Positions 25,202 to 34,772 are shown, counted from the stretch's first letter. The stretch is DNA of 64,000 nucleotides from Pleionea mediterranea (GCF_003148745.1 NZ_QGGU01000002.1:391070-455069); one strand, 5' to 3'. Numbers and translations: made by a program. Notes: generated by a model not told the origin, from the sequence alone.

Positions 25202-25441
25202 TTAGCGGTTTTTGTACTGCCGATACTCAACACTGGTAATGGGTTTGAGTTTGGTCAGGTCTTGATCGGCGTAGGGTTTTGCCCAACGCCGCTTTTGAAT
25301 TCGAATAATAACAAGGTGTTTTTGCCGTTCGGATAATCGGTTCCAGTTGGCTATTTCATCCATGTGTCGGTAGCAGCCGACACAAACATCCTGCTGGTTC
25401 AGTTTGCAAGTGGAGCGACAAGGTGAGCGGACAGCGTTCAT
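25202..25441 (-). CDS. DUF1289-family small protein
   Basis: A 79-residue protein with the DUF1289 pattern: SPCRSTCKLNQQDVCVGCYRHMDEIANWNRLSERQK, four cysteines in C-x3-C-x7-C-x2-C that probably bind a metal or Fe-S cluster. The frame opens further upstream (to 25528), but MNAVRSPC at 25441 is the usual family start and the longer form would overlap the SH3 gene. Its function in the cell is not established. It is the first core gene right of the array. Confidence 0.85.
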   Translation of the reverse strand: MNAVRSPCRSTCKLNQQDVCVGCYRHMDEIANWNRLSERQKHLVIIRIQKRRWAKPYADQDLTKLKPITSVEYRQYKNR

Positions 25442-25467
25442 AGTATGATTGGTTTTAAAAACCTGAT

Positions 25468-26064
25468 TTAACTCCAGCCACTTTGTTTTTTGCGACTGAC
25501 ACGACCAATGATTACACCAATTAAACAACCTGCGGCAACCACAATGGCACCGGCAAAAAACACTTCTTGCTGAAAGCGATCGGCCATGCGTTTATTTTGT
25601 TGTTCCAGAGTGGCGTTTTGGGTTTGCAGTTCACTGATTTCGTTTTGAAACGTTGCGCTTTTTTTAACAATCACATTAGCCGTTGCAAGTTGTTCTTGCA
25701 GCTTGGCAATCTCTTTGGCGTGTTGTTGTTTCAGATTTTCAATGGTAAGCAGTGCAGCAGATAATTCCTGCCGGGTTTCTTCAAGCTGAATTCGTGCACC
25801 CTTTGTTTCCGTTATAAAGCGGTTGAGTGTCCAGCCTTCACGTCCCTTATTGTCTCTCACTTTAATAAAGCCATTTTCGGGTTCATCATCCAGTACGGTG
25901 ATTGCTGATCCTGCTGGTACGTAAAATAAGATCCGGTACTCGTTGGTTGCACCACTTCTTACGGCTGTGCTCAGGTTATCCGTAACATAGGCTGTTTTTT
26001 CGGCAAAAACGGACAGGCTGGCAATAAGCGCAATCAGCATCAGGCTTTTTTGTAGGACGTTCAC
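25468..26064 (-). CDS. SH3-domain membrane-anchored protein (TIGR04211/YgiM-like)
   Basis: A 198-residue envelope protein. The start is GTG 26064 behind GGGGAG, giving a signal peptide (LMLIALIASLSVFA), a bacterial SH3 domain at about residues 22-85 (YVTDNLSTAVRSGATNEYRILFYVPAGSAITVL...GREGWTLNRFI), a coiled coil (about 88-160) and a C-terminal membrane helix (FFAGAIVVAAGCLIGVIIG) followed by a basic RKK tail. This is the layout of E. coli YgiM. It is exposed to the periplasm and possibly binds peptidoglycan. It lies downstream of the Pit transporter. Confidence 0.88.
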   Translation of the reverse strand: MNVLQKSLMLIALIASLSVFAEKTAYVTDNLSTAVRSGATNEYRILFYVPAGSAITVLDDEPENGFIKVRDNKGREGWTLNRFITETKGARIQLEETRQELSAALLTIENLKQQHAKEIAKLQEQLATANVIVKKSATFQNEISELQTQNATLEQQNKRMADRFQQEVFFAGAIVVAAGCLIGVIIGRVSRKKQSGWS

Positions 26065-26180
26065 GGTTGACTCCCCTTGTATAACTGTTGCCGCATTGTA
26101 TGACAATCAAATCGGCATGAATAGAGGGCAGAAAAGGATATAAATGGATATAAAAAGAAACTGTGATTCGGTTGGCAGTG

Positions 26181-26207
26181 GCAGGCAGTTCTAATTGAAC
26201 TGCCTGC
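26181..26207 (-). terminator. Strong stem-loop downstream of the Pit gene
   Basis: GCAGGCAGTTC (26181-26191) and GAACTGCCTGC (26197-26207) form a perfect 11-bp stem with a 5-nt loop, 23 bp after the stop of the phosphate transporter on the minus strand. There is no T-run, so it may be a weak or Rho-assisted terminator, or an mRNA 3'-end stabiliser. Confidence 0.5.
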
Positions 26208-26229
26208 GAAATCCTTATATCAGGGCGTT

Positions 26230-27507
26230 TTAAAGAAATATGCCCTTCAGCAGGAAGAAGAATACAATTGAAAGGAAAGCGCCAATCGGTAAGGTAACGA
26301 CCCAGCTGACCACAATATTGCGAACCACGCCAAGGTTAAGCGCTGCAATACCACGAGCCATACCGACACCGAGTACACCACCTACCAGTGTTTGGGTAGT
26401 AGAAATTGGCAAACCGGTGCCCGAGGCAATCACTACGGTTGTGGCTGCAGCCAGCTCCGCCGCAAAGCCACGAGAAGGAGTTAAGTGAGTGATGCCTTTA
26501 CCAATGGTGGCCATAACGCGGCTACCAAACAGCGCAAGACCCGCCACAATACCGATACCACCAAGAGGCAATATCCACCAGGCCAGTTCCGTTTTAGCAA
26601 CAATCTGACCGTCATTGGCGATCACGCTTTGTACGGCGGCGAGTGGACCAATTGCGTTAGCAACGTCGTTTGAACCGTGGGCAAATGCCATACAGCACGC
26701 GGTTACCACCATTAATACCGCAAAGATTTTTTCAACATTGCTGAAATGCATTTCTTTATCAGCATTGGGCTCAATTTTTACTTTGCTGATAAAATAGGCG
26801 CCAATCAGAGCGACGATGAGTCCAACACCACCGGCGTATAAGTAGGCCTCGGTGGTTGAAATATCAAACGTGCCCGACTTCATTACGTGCTTGAGACCCT
26901 TTTTGATGGTAACCAGAGCAAGAACAAAACCGGCAAGAGCCATATAAAGTGGGACGTATTTTTTTGCGTTGGCAACAGGGTGGTCAGTATCGAAAATAAG
27001 CTTCTGAGCGCTCATAAAAATAAGGTAAGCGATAATGCCCGAGATAGCCGGCGTAATAACCCAGCTTCCCAAGATTCCACCAACTTTACCCCAGCTAACA
27101 GCGTCAACGCCCATGGCGACCACGGCAAAACCGATGATAGCACCAACAATGGAGTGAGTGGTTGAAACGGGCCAGCCTTTAGCCGATGCAACCGCAAGCC
27201 AGGTACCTGCGGCGAGCAGTGCCGAAATCATCCCCAGTACCAGCAACTCGGGGTGGGGTATAAATGGCGTTGAGTCGATAATACCTTTACGAATGGTCGA
27301 TGTTACTTCGCCCCCCGCTAAGTAAGCACCTGCAAACTCGAAGATAGCGGCGATTAGAACCGCCTGCTTAATGGTTAAGGCTTTTGAGCCTACGGATGTC
27401 CCCATTGCATTGGCAACATCATTTGCGCCAATACCCCAGGCCATAAAAAAACCGACTATGGCGGCGAATACGAGTAGGAGAACCTCATAATGTGTGAAAA
27501 AATCCAT
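26230..27507 (-). CDS. Low-affinity inorganic phosphate transporter, Pit/PHO4 family
   Basis: A 425-residue inner-membrane symporter that takes up metal-phosphate complexes with protons or sodium. Both PHO4 repeats are clear: GIGANDVANAMGTSVGSKAL near the N-terminus and AHGSNDVANAIGPLAAV near residue 280, each followed by GLPISTT or GWPVSTTHS type loops. About ten membrane helices are visible, which is full length. A DUF47 gene lies 124 bp upstream on the same strand; Pit-DUF47 pairs are a common operon in which the DUF47 protein is thought to regulate the transporter. Confidence 0.95.
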   Translation of the reverse strand: MDFFTHYEVLLLVFAAIVGFFMAWGIGANDVANAMGTSVGSKALTIKQAVLIAAIFEFAGAYLAGGEVTSTIRKGIIDSTPFIPHPELLVLGMISALLAAGTWLAVASAKGWPVSTTHSIVGAIIGFAVVAMGVDAVSWGKVGGILGSWVITPAISGIIAYLIFMSAQKLIFDTDHPVANAKKYVPLYMALAGFVLALVTIKKGLKHVMKSGTFDISTTEAYLYAGGVGLIVALIGAYFISKVKIEPNADKEMHFSNVEKIFAVLMVVTACCMAFAHGSNDVANAIGPLAAVQSVIANDGQIVAKTELAWWILPLGGIGIVAGLALFGSRVMATIGKGITHLTPSRGFAAELAAATTVVIASGTGLPISTTQTLVGGVLGVGMARGIAALNLGVVRNIVVSWVVTLPIGAFLSIVFFFLLKGIFL

Positions 27508-27631
27508 CGTCTTACCTGCTTATATTTCGAATAGTGTGAATTCTGGTTTCAATGTTCATTGATATAAGCTCTTTGCTGATCGGTACATGCCGATCCTGTT
27601 GTTTTATGTTAATAAGCAAAGAGCCTCGGTA

Positions 27632-28306
27632 TTATTTTCTGGCCAGCATTAATTCCAGATCGGAACCAACTTTTTCGGCGCGATCGGCAAGGTCGCCAAT
27701 CCAGTCAATGATCTTATATAAAAACACAACATTGACCGGTGGTAAGTCGGCTTCCAGTGCGAAGAGTTCTTTGCGTAATTTGCGCTGAAGGGTGTCGGTG
27801 TCATTTTCAATAACATCCAGCTCTTCGATCATATGGGTAACCAGCGAAGCTTCTCGACCACGAAATCCGGTTTCAACCAGCTCATCAAGTTCGTGAATGG
27901 CTTTATGAGCCTGATTGGAAGCATCGATACAGCGAGTCAGGTAAGCGCCAAAACTTTGTTGCAGCGACTCAGGGATCTCCATATGACGACCGGTCATCAG
28001 GCCGGCAATGTCTTTTGCTTTATTGGCAATTTTATCTTGCGCGGTGACCAGACCCAGCAGGTCGGTACGGGCAACAGGTAAGAAAATGCCTCCCGGCAGT
28101 TTTAAGCGAATTTCTTTTTTTAAGTCATCGGCTTCGTTTTCCAGTTGACTGATTTTTTGTTGCAAAGCGTCAACTTTTTCCCAGTCTTTTGCATACACCG
28201 CATCCAGAAAAGGCTTTAATTCACTAACACACTCGTGAACCTTGCTGATGTGGTCCTGCATGGGGCGGAAGGGAGAAGCTGCAAACAGGTCGCTGATTAA
28301 AGTCAT
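27632..28306 (-). CDS. DUF47/PhoU-like phosphate transport regulator
   Basis: A 224-residue all-helical protein of the TIGR00153/DUF47 family (PhoU-like fold). The frame runs upstream to 28459, but the family start is MTLISDLFAASPFRPMQDHI at 28306. Landmarks are AKDWEKVDALQQKISQLENEADDLKKEIRLKLP and the C-terminal DWIGDLADRAEKVGSDLELMLA. It is co-directional with the Pit gene and presumably controls it. The 231-bp region to the divergent CYTH-CHAD gene contains both promoters. Confidence 0.93.
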   Translation of the reverse strand: MTLISDLFAASPFRPMQDHISKVHECVSELKPFLDAVYAKDWEKVDALQQKISQLENEADDLKKEIRLKLPGGIFLPVARTDLLGLVTAQDKIANKAKDIAGLMTGRHMEIPESLQQSFGAYLTRCIDASNQAHKAIHELDELVETGFRGREASLVTHMIEELDVIENDTDTLQRKLRKELFALEADLPPVNVVFLYKIIDWIGDLADRAEKVGSDLELMLARK

Positions 28307-28537
28307 GACAATCTCGTTACAGTTAGATGAAAGAATTGTGATGGGCGATTGTAGTGAGGCAGCGCAGCGATGTCCAGTTGGTAAAATAAATGTCATAAAT
28401 CTGTCATATTGAACCATGGAATTGCTCTTATCGGCATTTAAGTGGCACGGCCATTTCACCCTTAAATTATAGGTGACATCAGAAATTTAGCTGGGTAAAC
28501 TGGTTTTTTGTCGAAAAAACAACGGAAAGACTTCTAG

Positions 28538-30058
28538 ATGGCTAACGAGATTGAGGTCAAACTCATCGCTGAACAGCAAGTGGTGAAGTCGCTGCTTGAT
28601 ATGTCATTTGAGGGTGTCAGTGCGATTGATCCCTGGCAAACATCCGAGCTCAAAAACACCTACTTTGATACCGTCAACTTTAAACTGCGAGAGTTAAAAA
28701 TTGGCCTGCGCATTCGCGCCGATGGTGAAAAGCTGATTCAAACCGTAAAAGCATCTGGCCGTGCCATTGGTGGGTTGCATGAGCGTAATGAATCGGAAAC
28801 CGAACTCGATGAGTTTAAAATCGACATCAATAAAGTGGAAGATCCTTACCTTAAAATTCTGCTCGAAGAAGCTCTCACCGATTGCGGCGAGCTGGACAGA
28901 GTATTCACCACCAACTTTACCCGACACAAAACCCTGTTCTACTTTGACGATGGCACCGAAATAGAAGTGGCACTGGATGTAGGGCATATTTATTACGAAG
29001 ACGACTCCTGCCCAATTTCAGAGGTTGAGCTGGAACTGGTGACCGGTGATCCCAAGCATCTGTTTTCACTCAGTCGTAGGCTAATTTCCGAACACGGATT
29101 TGCCATCAGTAATGCCAGCAAGGCGCGACGCGGTTATTCACTGTGTTCTTCTTTGCCAGTGACTCATCGCAAAATGTCGGTGATTGAACTCAGCTCAGGC
29201 ACCGAAGCGGAAAAAGCTTTTGAGATAATCTGTTATTCCGGACTGAAGCACTGGCAGTACTATGAGCAGTTTCTCGATTCATCACTGGCCCCCGACGCCA
29301 TTTTACAAATGTACCGGGCGCTGTTGTACATTCAGCATGTGTATCAGGTATTTGGCAGTTTGATCCCACGGCACGCCACCAGTGATCTGCGCGCCAACTG
29401 GGAATGGATGGCCGGTTTTATGGATAAAATTGTCACGGTGGCGCGTGAGCGTAATCATATAAAGCAGATGCTGGAACAGGAGTTAGCGTCGGAAGAAGAG
29501 CTGGCACAAGTGGTCGCCGCCAATAAAGCAGAACTCGCTGAAGCCGTGGCCAAATTCAAAGAGTTAAAGGCTTCTCCGCGTTATAACCTGGTGATGCTCG
29601 GTATCTCTGAGTGGCTGTTCTTCAAACAATGGCAAAATTTTATTGAAGAGGGCGACAAAGAAAAACTAAAAGCACCGATTATTGATTTTGCCAAAGCACA
29701 ACTTGAGCACGCTTTAAAAGAATTGCGTCGGGAGTTTGGGCCAAAAATTAAACTCGATACCAACGATTATTTGGTGCAGGTCGATCGCTTAAGAAAGGCA
29801 CTCGATATCGGTTTGTTTTTTGGTGGTCTGTTTGACTCGAAAAAACGGCAGCAGTATCGACAGCCCTGGCTAGATTTAATGGCTGGCACTCGTGAACTGG
29901 CTTTGTACAAATATGTTTGTCATACCTTTAAAGCGCATAAACTCAGAGACGACAAAGATATCGAACATTGGTTTGACAGGCGTTCGGAATCGGTTTTAGA
30001 AGCGATGGAACAAACGCGAAAAGCCATGTTCAAAGCCAGACCCTATTGGTTGCTGTAA
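28538..30058 (+). CDS. CYTH-CHAD protein, inorganic triphosphatase YgiF-like
   Basis: A 506-residue cytoplasmic protein. The N-terminal CYTH domain (1-200) carries the ExExK signature EIEVK (Glu4, Glu6, Lys8) and alternating charged strands of the triphosphate tunnel (LRIRADGEKLIQTVKASG, ERNESETELDE, EIEVALDVGHIYYEDDSCPISEVELELV). The C-terminal part (215-506) is a helical CHAD-type domain with scattered basic residues, implicated in polyphosphate binding. E. coli YgiF is an inorganic triphosphatase of the same layout. Its divergent placement against the Pit-DUF47 operon suggests a phosphate or polyphosphate homeostasis module, which is inference. Confidence 0.9.
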   Translation: MANEIEVKLIAEQQVVKSLLDMSFEGVSAIDPWQTSELKNTYFDTVNFKLRELKIGLRIRADGEKLIQTVKASGRAIGGLHERNESETELDEFKIDINKVEDPYLKILLEEALTDCGELDRVFTTNFTRHKTLFYFDDGTEIEVALDVGHIYYEDDSCPISEVELELVTGDPKHLFSLSRRLISEHGFAISNASKARRGYSLCSSLPVTHRKMSVIELSSGTEAEKAFEIICYSGLKHWQYYEQFLDSSLAPDAILQMYRALLYIQHVYQVFGSLIPRHATSDLRANWEWMAGFMDKIVTVARERNHIKQMLEQELASEEELAQVVAANKAELAEAVAKFKELKASPRYNLVMLGISEWLFFKQWQNFIEEGDKEKLKAPIIDFAKAQLEHALKELRREFGPKIKLDTNDYLVQVDRLRKALDIGLFFGGLFDSKKRQQYRQPWLDLMAGTRELALYKYVCHTFKAHKLRDDKDIEHWFDRRSESVLEAMEQTRKAMFKARPYWLL

Positions 30059-30121
30059 ATTTTTAGCATCTGTTTTCCTCCACGATTAAATTCCTACAAC
30101 CACTGATGTGATTTTTCTTAT

Positions 30122-31573
30122 ATGAATCAAAACTGGATCATTCTTAAGTTTGGTGGCAGCAGTGTCGGTGAAATACGACATTGGCGAACCATTACTGAAC
30201 AGGTACAACATCAACAGACTCAAGGATACCGCCCTTTACTGGTGTTATCTGCACTGAAAAATGTATCCAATTTGTTAGAAGCTTTATTGCATCAGTCGCT
30301 GGCCGGTGTACACACCAATGCCATATTTCAGTTAAAAGAATTACACACAGGCTTTGCGTCACAACTCGGATTAAACGGCGAACAATTGTTGGCGAATTAT
30401 TTTGAAAAACTGGCAGCCTTTTGTGATGCCATTTATCAGCAGCAAAGTATTACGTCAGAAGATCACGCAAAAGTATTGGCGATAGGTGAGTTATTATCAT
30501 CAACCATTGGTGCGGCCTATTTGTCACAACAAGATATAGATTGCGACTTTGTCGATGTGCGCTCTATTCTTAAAGCTGACACACTGGATGAGCAGGACGC
30601 CTGGCATCACTTCACCAGTAATCGCTGTGGTTTTGATCGTGACATAGCCATCGAAAATGATTTAGCGAGCAAAAAGTCGGTCATAGTGACACAGGGTTTT
30701 ATTGCCTCCGACGAAAAACAACGAACGGTATTATTGGGACGAGAGGGCTCCGACACTTCGGCGAGTTATCTGGCGTCGATATTAGGTGCGCGCGAACTTC
30801 AAATATGGACCGATGTACCGGGCGTATTTAGCTATAATCCCAGAGTGATTGCAGACGCTCGGCAGATCAAACAGTTAAGCTACGCACAGGCGGAGCGACT
30901 GACCCGCTGTGGCGCAAAAGTTTTACACCCCCGAACAATTCAACCGGTTAAAGCATCCGGTATTTCGGTAACCGTTAAGTCGACTTTACTGCCAAAGCAT
31001 AAAGGTACCGTCATTGGTGTTGAAAAAGCATGCTCTGCCGATATTATTGCCATGGCAAGCCATAGCAATGTGGTTCAAATCATGGTGGATAAAAAGTATC
31101 ATAATTTCATTCGGCAGCAATTGTTACCGATAGGCTTTGACCGGGTTAATCTTGAATTATCGAGTGTTAAGCACAGCAATAAATCACCGTTATTATTCAC
31201 CTACTCCAACACCGAGCAGCAGCAACCGAGTGCAGAGCAGTTACGTCACATTTTAATGAGCTTTAAACAACTCAATGTTCTGGATTCAAACTCTTTAATT
31301 ATTGACGACAAATGCAGCGCCATCAGTTTAATCGGTGCAGAACAAAAAAGTGACTGGAAACATAACTTAACTCAGATAAGTCAGCAACAAAGGTCACAAT
31401 TGGATGAGTACTTATCATTGCTTGAAAGCACAGGCGTACTTATTTTTATAGTCAGGCAAGACAAAGAAAGTCAGTGGGTGGCGGCATTACACAAACAAAT
31501 TTTTGAAACTGACTTGCAAAGTCAGGCCTCTGTGTTTGGCGAACGTTGGCAAGAAATTATGGCTCTGCAATAA
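30122..31573 (+). CDS. Aspartate kinase of the LysC-LysA-fusion type, stand-alone
   Basis: A 483-residue amino-acid kinase that phosphorylates aspartate, the first step to lysine, threonine and methionine. Motifs: ILKFGGSSV (ATP/phosphate loop), VLLGREGSDTSASYLASILGA, WTDVPGVFSYNPRVI, and LTRCGAKVLHPRTIQP. After about residue 300 the ACT-type regulatory part is poorly conserved. The N-terminus (WIILKFGGSSVGEIRHWRTITEQV) resembles the kinase half of the Xanthomonas-type bifunctional aspartate kinase/diaminopimelate decarboxylase more than LysC or ThrA; here no decarboxylase half follows. dapE, another lysine-pathway gene, lies 3.6 kb downstream on the other strand. Confidence 0.88.
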   Translation: MNQNWIILKFGGSSVGEIRHWRTITEQVQHQQTQGYRPLLVLSALKNVSNLLEALLHQSLAGVHTNAIFQLKELHTGFASQLGLNGEQLLANYFEKLAAFCDAIYQQQSITSEDHAKVLAIGELLSSTIGAAYLSQQDIDCDFVDVRSILKADTLDEQDAWHHFTSNRCGFDRDIAIENDLASKKSVIVTQGFIASDEKQRTVLLGREGSDTSASYLASILGARELQIWTDVPGVFSYNPRVIADARQIKQLSYAQAERLTRCGAKVLHPRTIQPVKASGISVTVKSTLLPKHKGTVIGVEKACSADIIAMASHSNVVQIMVDKKYHNFIRQQLLPIGFDRVNLELSSVKHSNKSPLLFTYSNTEQQQPSAEQLRHILMSFKQLNVLDSNSLIIDDKCSAISLIGAEQKSDWKHNLTQISQQQRSQLDEYLSLLESTGVLIFIVRQDKESQWVAALHKQIFETDLQSQASVFGERWQEIMALQ

Positions 31574-31696
31574 ACTCTTCGTAATACAGTTGATTTGCTT
31601 TTACTTTTTTTGACATAAAACTTTCGCAACAGCGTCATATATTTGTCTTTTAGAAAGATTAGAGTGCAGTCATCAACATTGCATGGCGAGTTAATT

Positions 31697-32527
31697 ATGA
31701 CTGACTTTACCAAAGGGAACGCTTATTCCAACCAATCACTCAAGCAATGCCGTGCTTTATTCATTTCCGATGTGCATTTAGGTTACAAAGATTGTCGGGC
31801 AGATTTTTTATTGGATTTACTCGAAAGCGTGTCATTCTCTACGCTTTATCTGGTAGGTGATATTGTCGATATATGGTCACTGAAAAAGCGTATTTATTGG
31901 CCAAAGATGCATCAAAAATTACTGACTCGTTTATTAGAGCTTCCAAATCAAGGTGTTCGTGTCGTGTATATTCCGGGCAATCACGATGAAGCTATGCGAA
32001 AATTTTTACACCTCTCCGTTAATCATATCGAGATTTATCAAGAGTTTGAGCACCAGACTAATAACGGTCAAAAGTTATTATTGTTGCACGGTGATGCGTT
32101 TGACAGCATTGTTTGTGGCGCACCACTGATGGGCTGGTTAGGCGATAAACTGTATGACTTTTTATTATTTTTGAATCGATGGTTTAATCGAATTCGACGA
32201 ATGTTTGGTAAGCCTTATTGGTCACTGGCCAGTCACATTAAACAGAAAGTAGGTAAAGCACAAAGTTATATTAAGCGTTATAAGCAGGCTGCGACTCAGT
32301 TTGCTTATAATAAAGGTTACGACGGTGTCGTTTGTGGGCATATTCATCAGCCCGATCTGGATAAAACCGAGTATGGTGTTTACGCCAACTGCGGTGACTG
32401 GATTGAAAGCTGTACCTGCTTAATCGAAAATCAATATGGTGATATTGAACTTATCCATTGGGCTGATCATAAGCAGCTGTTGACTCGGCATGAGTTTGAC
32501 AATGAAATACCACAGCGTGCGGCCTAA
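31697..32527 (+). CDS. LpxH-like UDP-2,3-diacylglucosamine diphosphatase family metallophosphoesterase
   Basis: A 276-residue calcineurin-like phosphoesterase. Metal-binding motifs are complete: ISDVHLG (Asp25, His27), VGDIVDIWS, PGNHDE, LLHGDAFD and CGHIHQP. This DxH-GDxxD-GNHD-GHxH order with DVHLG is typical of the LpxH-like group that hydrolyses UDP-diacylglucosamine or a related lipid pyrophosphate at the inner membrane. The frame opens at 31643, but ATG 31697 behind GGCGAG is the better start. The next gene is an OlsF-like acyltransferase, so membrane-lipid metabolism is likely for both. Whether it is the cell's true LpxH or a paralogue cannot be told here. Confidence 0.88.
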   Translation: MTDFTKGNAYSNQSLKQCRALFISDVHLGYKDCRADFLLDLLESVSFSTLYLVGDIVDIWSLKKRIYWPKMHQKLLTRLLELPNQGVRVVYIPGNHDEAMRKFLHLSVNHIEIYQEFEHQTNNGQKLLLLHGDAFDSIVCGAPLMGWLGDKLYDFLLFLNRWFNRIRRMFGKPYWSLASHIKQKVGKAQSYIKRYKQAATQFAYNKGYDGVVCGHIHQPDLDKTEYGVYANCGDWIESCTCLIENQYGDIELIHWADHKQLLTRHEFDNEIPQRAA

Positions 32528-32638
32528 ATAATTAGATGATGACTAGTTAGTTCATAACTGTCATTTATCTGCCATAACATTATCAAAAACACGTAATAAA
32601 ATATCGCTAAGCTACGATTAAACCATGAGAGAATCTGT

Positions 32639-34390
32639 ATGTTTAACGTAGACACATTATTACAACAACGATTTCCACAGTTATCCAACCGTCGTTGGTT
32701 ATTTAAAGCATTTTCGGGTGTTTTAAAGTATCTACTGCATGAAAAGGAATTTATTCAGTTTCAGAAAGAGCTACCTTACACTGAAGGCATTGATTTTGTG
32801 GATCAAGTGCTGGACTACTTTAACTTTAGTTATTCCATTACCCAACGAGATCGTGAGCGGATCCCTGCCAGCGGCCGTGTGGTTATTGTTTCAAATCACC
32901 CTATTGGTTCTCTGGATGGATTGGCGTTGATACAATTGGTTCGTCATATACGGCCTGATGTAAAAATTCTGGCTAACGATATGTTGATGACACTTAAGCC
33001 ATTACAAAAGTTATTGTTGCCGGTTAATAATATGGGCGGAAAAACGCCTAAACAAAACTTAACGAATATTACCCAGTATCTTGAACAAGAAGGAGCTGTC
33101 ATTATTTTTCCGGCTGGCGAAGTTTCTCGAATGAAATTATCAGGGGTCAAAGATGGTAAGTGGCATTCCGGCTTTGTTGGCATAGCTCGTACGGCAAAAG
33201 CTCCTGTACTAACGCTGTTTGTGGATGCTCGTAATTCAATTTCGTTTTATTTGACTTCGATGCTTTACAAGCCGTTGGCGACATTATTACTGGTTAAGGA
33301 AATGACCAAACAGTCGAAGAAAACCGTAACGATTAAAGCGGGTGATATGATCCCGGTTGAACAGTATGCTCAGCTCCCACTGGCTAAAAAAGAAGTTGCC
33401 CGTTTATTTCGAAAGCACCTGTATCGCATAGGCAGTGATCGAAAGCCCGTGTTTTCAACCCAGGCGTCCATTGCTCATCCAGAAAGTCCGAGTGTATTGC
33501 ATTCTGCATTAAAGCAACAAACACTGTTGGGCGAAACACCCGATGGCAAATCAATATTTTTATGTCGTGGAAAGATCGAGTCGGTTATTTTAAGGGAAAT
33601 AGGCCGCTTGAGAGAGTTGTCATTTCGGGCTGTTGGTGAAGGGACAGGAAATAAAAGAGATACGGATAAATTTGATCATTATTATTATCATTTGGTGTTG
33701 TGGGATAAGGATGCACTTGAAATTGTTGGTGCTTATCGATTTTGTGATACACAAAAAGTGATTTCTGAACAAGGCATGGAAGGACTTTACACCAACAGTC
33801 TGTTTGCTTTTGATGAAAATATGAATGGGTATTTTTCGCAGGCAATAGAATTGGGGCGAAGCTTTGTTCAGCCCAAGTACTGGGGGAAGCGATCACTGGA
33901 TTACTTATGGTATGGCATAGGTGCTTTTTTACAAAAAGAACCAAGGTTTCGATATTTGTTTGGCGCTGTTAGCTTAAGTGACCATTACCCTAAGGCGTCA
34001 AAAGATTTACTGGTTTATTTTTATTCACTGTATTTCTCTGAGCAGCAAACCCCTGCGCGTTCATTTAATCCTTATAATATTGAAGCGTCTGTCAGTAATG
34101 AGTTGAAAGACACTTTTGTTGGCAATGATTATAAAAAGGACTTCACACAACTGAAATCATTACTTGCCAATATGGGCGTCGCGATACCTACTTTATATAA
34201 GCAATATACTGAGCTATGCGAGCCTGGCGGTGTTAAATTTTTAGACTTTGGTGTGGATGCTGATTTTGCAGGTTGTGTGGATGGCTTGGTGCTGGTTGAT
34301 ATTGATAAGTTAAAGCAAAAAAAGCGAAAGCGTTATCTTGAAACGGGAAAATATCAAAGTGAGCCTAATGCCGATAAAAATGCGACTTGA
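32639..34390 (+). CDS. OlsF-like bifunctional lysophospholipid/N-acyltransferase
   Basis: A 583-residue two-domain protein. Residues 60-270 form a PlsC-type acyltransferase: IVSNHPIGSLDGLAL (His87, Asp93) and IIFPAGEVSRM. Residues 300-560 form a GNAT-like hemolysin-type acyltransferase with IGRLRELSFRAVGEGTG, EIVGAYRF and ELGRSFVQPKYWGKRSLDYLW. This fusion, O-acyltransferase then N-acyltransferase, is the layout of OlsF, which makes ornithine lipids from ornithine in two steps. The neighbouring LpxH-like gene supports a lipid role. The C-terminal KQKKRKRYLETGK tail is basic and may touch the membrane. Confidence 0.87.
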   Translation: MFNVDTLLQQRFPQLSNRRWLFKAFSGVLKYLLHEKEFIQFQKELPYTEGIDFVDQVLDYFNFSYSITQRDRERIPASGRVVIVSNHPIGSLDGLALIQLVRHIRPDVKILANDMLMTLKPLQKLLLPVNNMGGKTPKQNLTNITQYLEQEGAVIIFPAGEVSRMKLSGVKDGKWHSGFVGIARTAKAPVLTLFVDARNSISFYLTSMLYKPLATLLLVKEMTKQSKKTVTIKAGDMIPVEQYAQLPLAKKEVARLFRKHLYRIGSDRKPVFSTQASIAHPESPSVLHSALKQQTLLGETPDGKSIFLCRGKIESVILREIGRLRELSFRAVGEGTGNKRDTDKFDHYYYHLVLWDKDALEIVGAYRFCDTQKVISEQGMEGLYTNSLFAFDENMNGYFSQAIELGRSFVQPKYWGKRSLDYLWYGIGAFLQKEPRFRYLFGAVSLSDHYPKASKDLLVYFYSLYFSEQQTPARSFNPYNIEASVSNELKDTFVGNDYKKDFTQLKSLLANMGVAIPTLYKQYTELCEPGGVKFLDFGVDADFAGCVDGLVLVDIDKLKQKKRKRYLETGKYQSEPNADKNAT

Positions 34391-34472
34391 AGGAAATTGA
34401 TAAGTGGCTTTGCCAGGCTTTTTTATAGTAAATATTCTTCAATCATAATTAAGTTATAGCTGAGACCAGTCT

Positions 34473-34772
34473 ATGAGCAGTATGAAAGGTTTAGAAAATA
34501 TTAGTCAAAAAGAGATTGGTCATAAAAAGATTAGCCTAAGGAATGAGAAAGGGCATCAAGGACGATGCAGTCATTGCCAAGAGATGATGGCTGGTAAGTT
34601 TTTATTTTTACATAAAGTAATGAGCTTTATTGGGTTTGAGCGAAAAAGGTTAAGCCGTCCAAAGCCATTCAGTGAAAGACACAGTGAGCAAACGCATTCT
34701 TCTCCGTTATACGTTAATAAATACAACTGTCTCCGCCAAAGCATAGATGCGTTTTATTTAATTCCGGATTAA
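34473..34772 (+). CDS. Hypothetical small protein, 99 residues
   Basis: An open frame from ATG 34473 (GAGACC upstream), 82 nt after the acyltransferase gene on the same strand. The product is basic and soluble, with one Cys-x2-Cys (GRCSHCQEMM). There is no signal peptide and no known domain. It may be real, given its position and the CxxC, but codon evidence is weak. Confidence 0.4.
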   Translation: MSSMKGLENISQKEIGHKKISLRNEKGHQGRCSHCQEMMAGKFLFLHKVMSFIGFERKRLSRPKPFSERHSEQTHSSPLYVNKYNCLRQSIDAFYLIPD

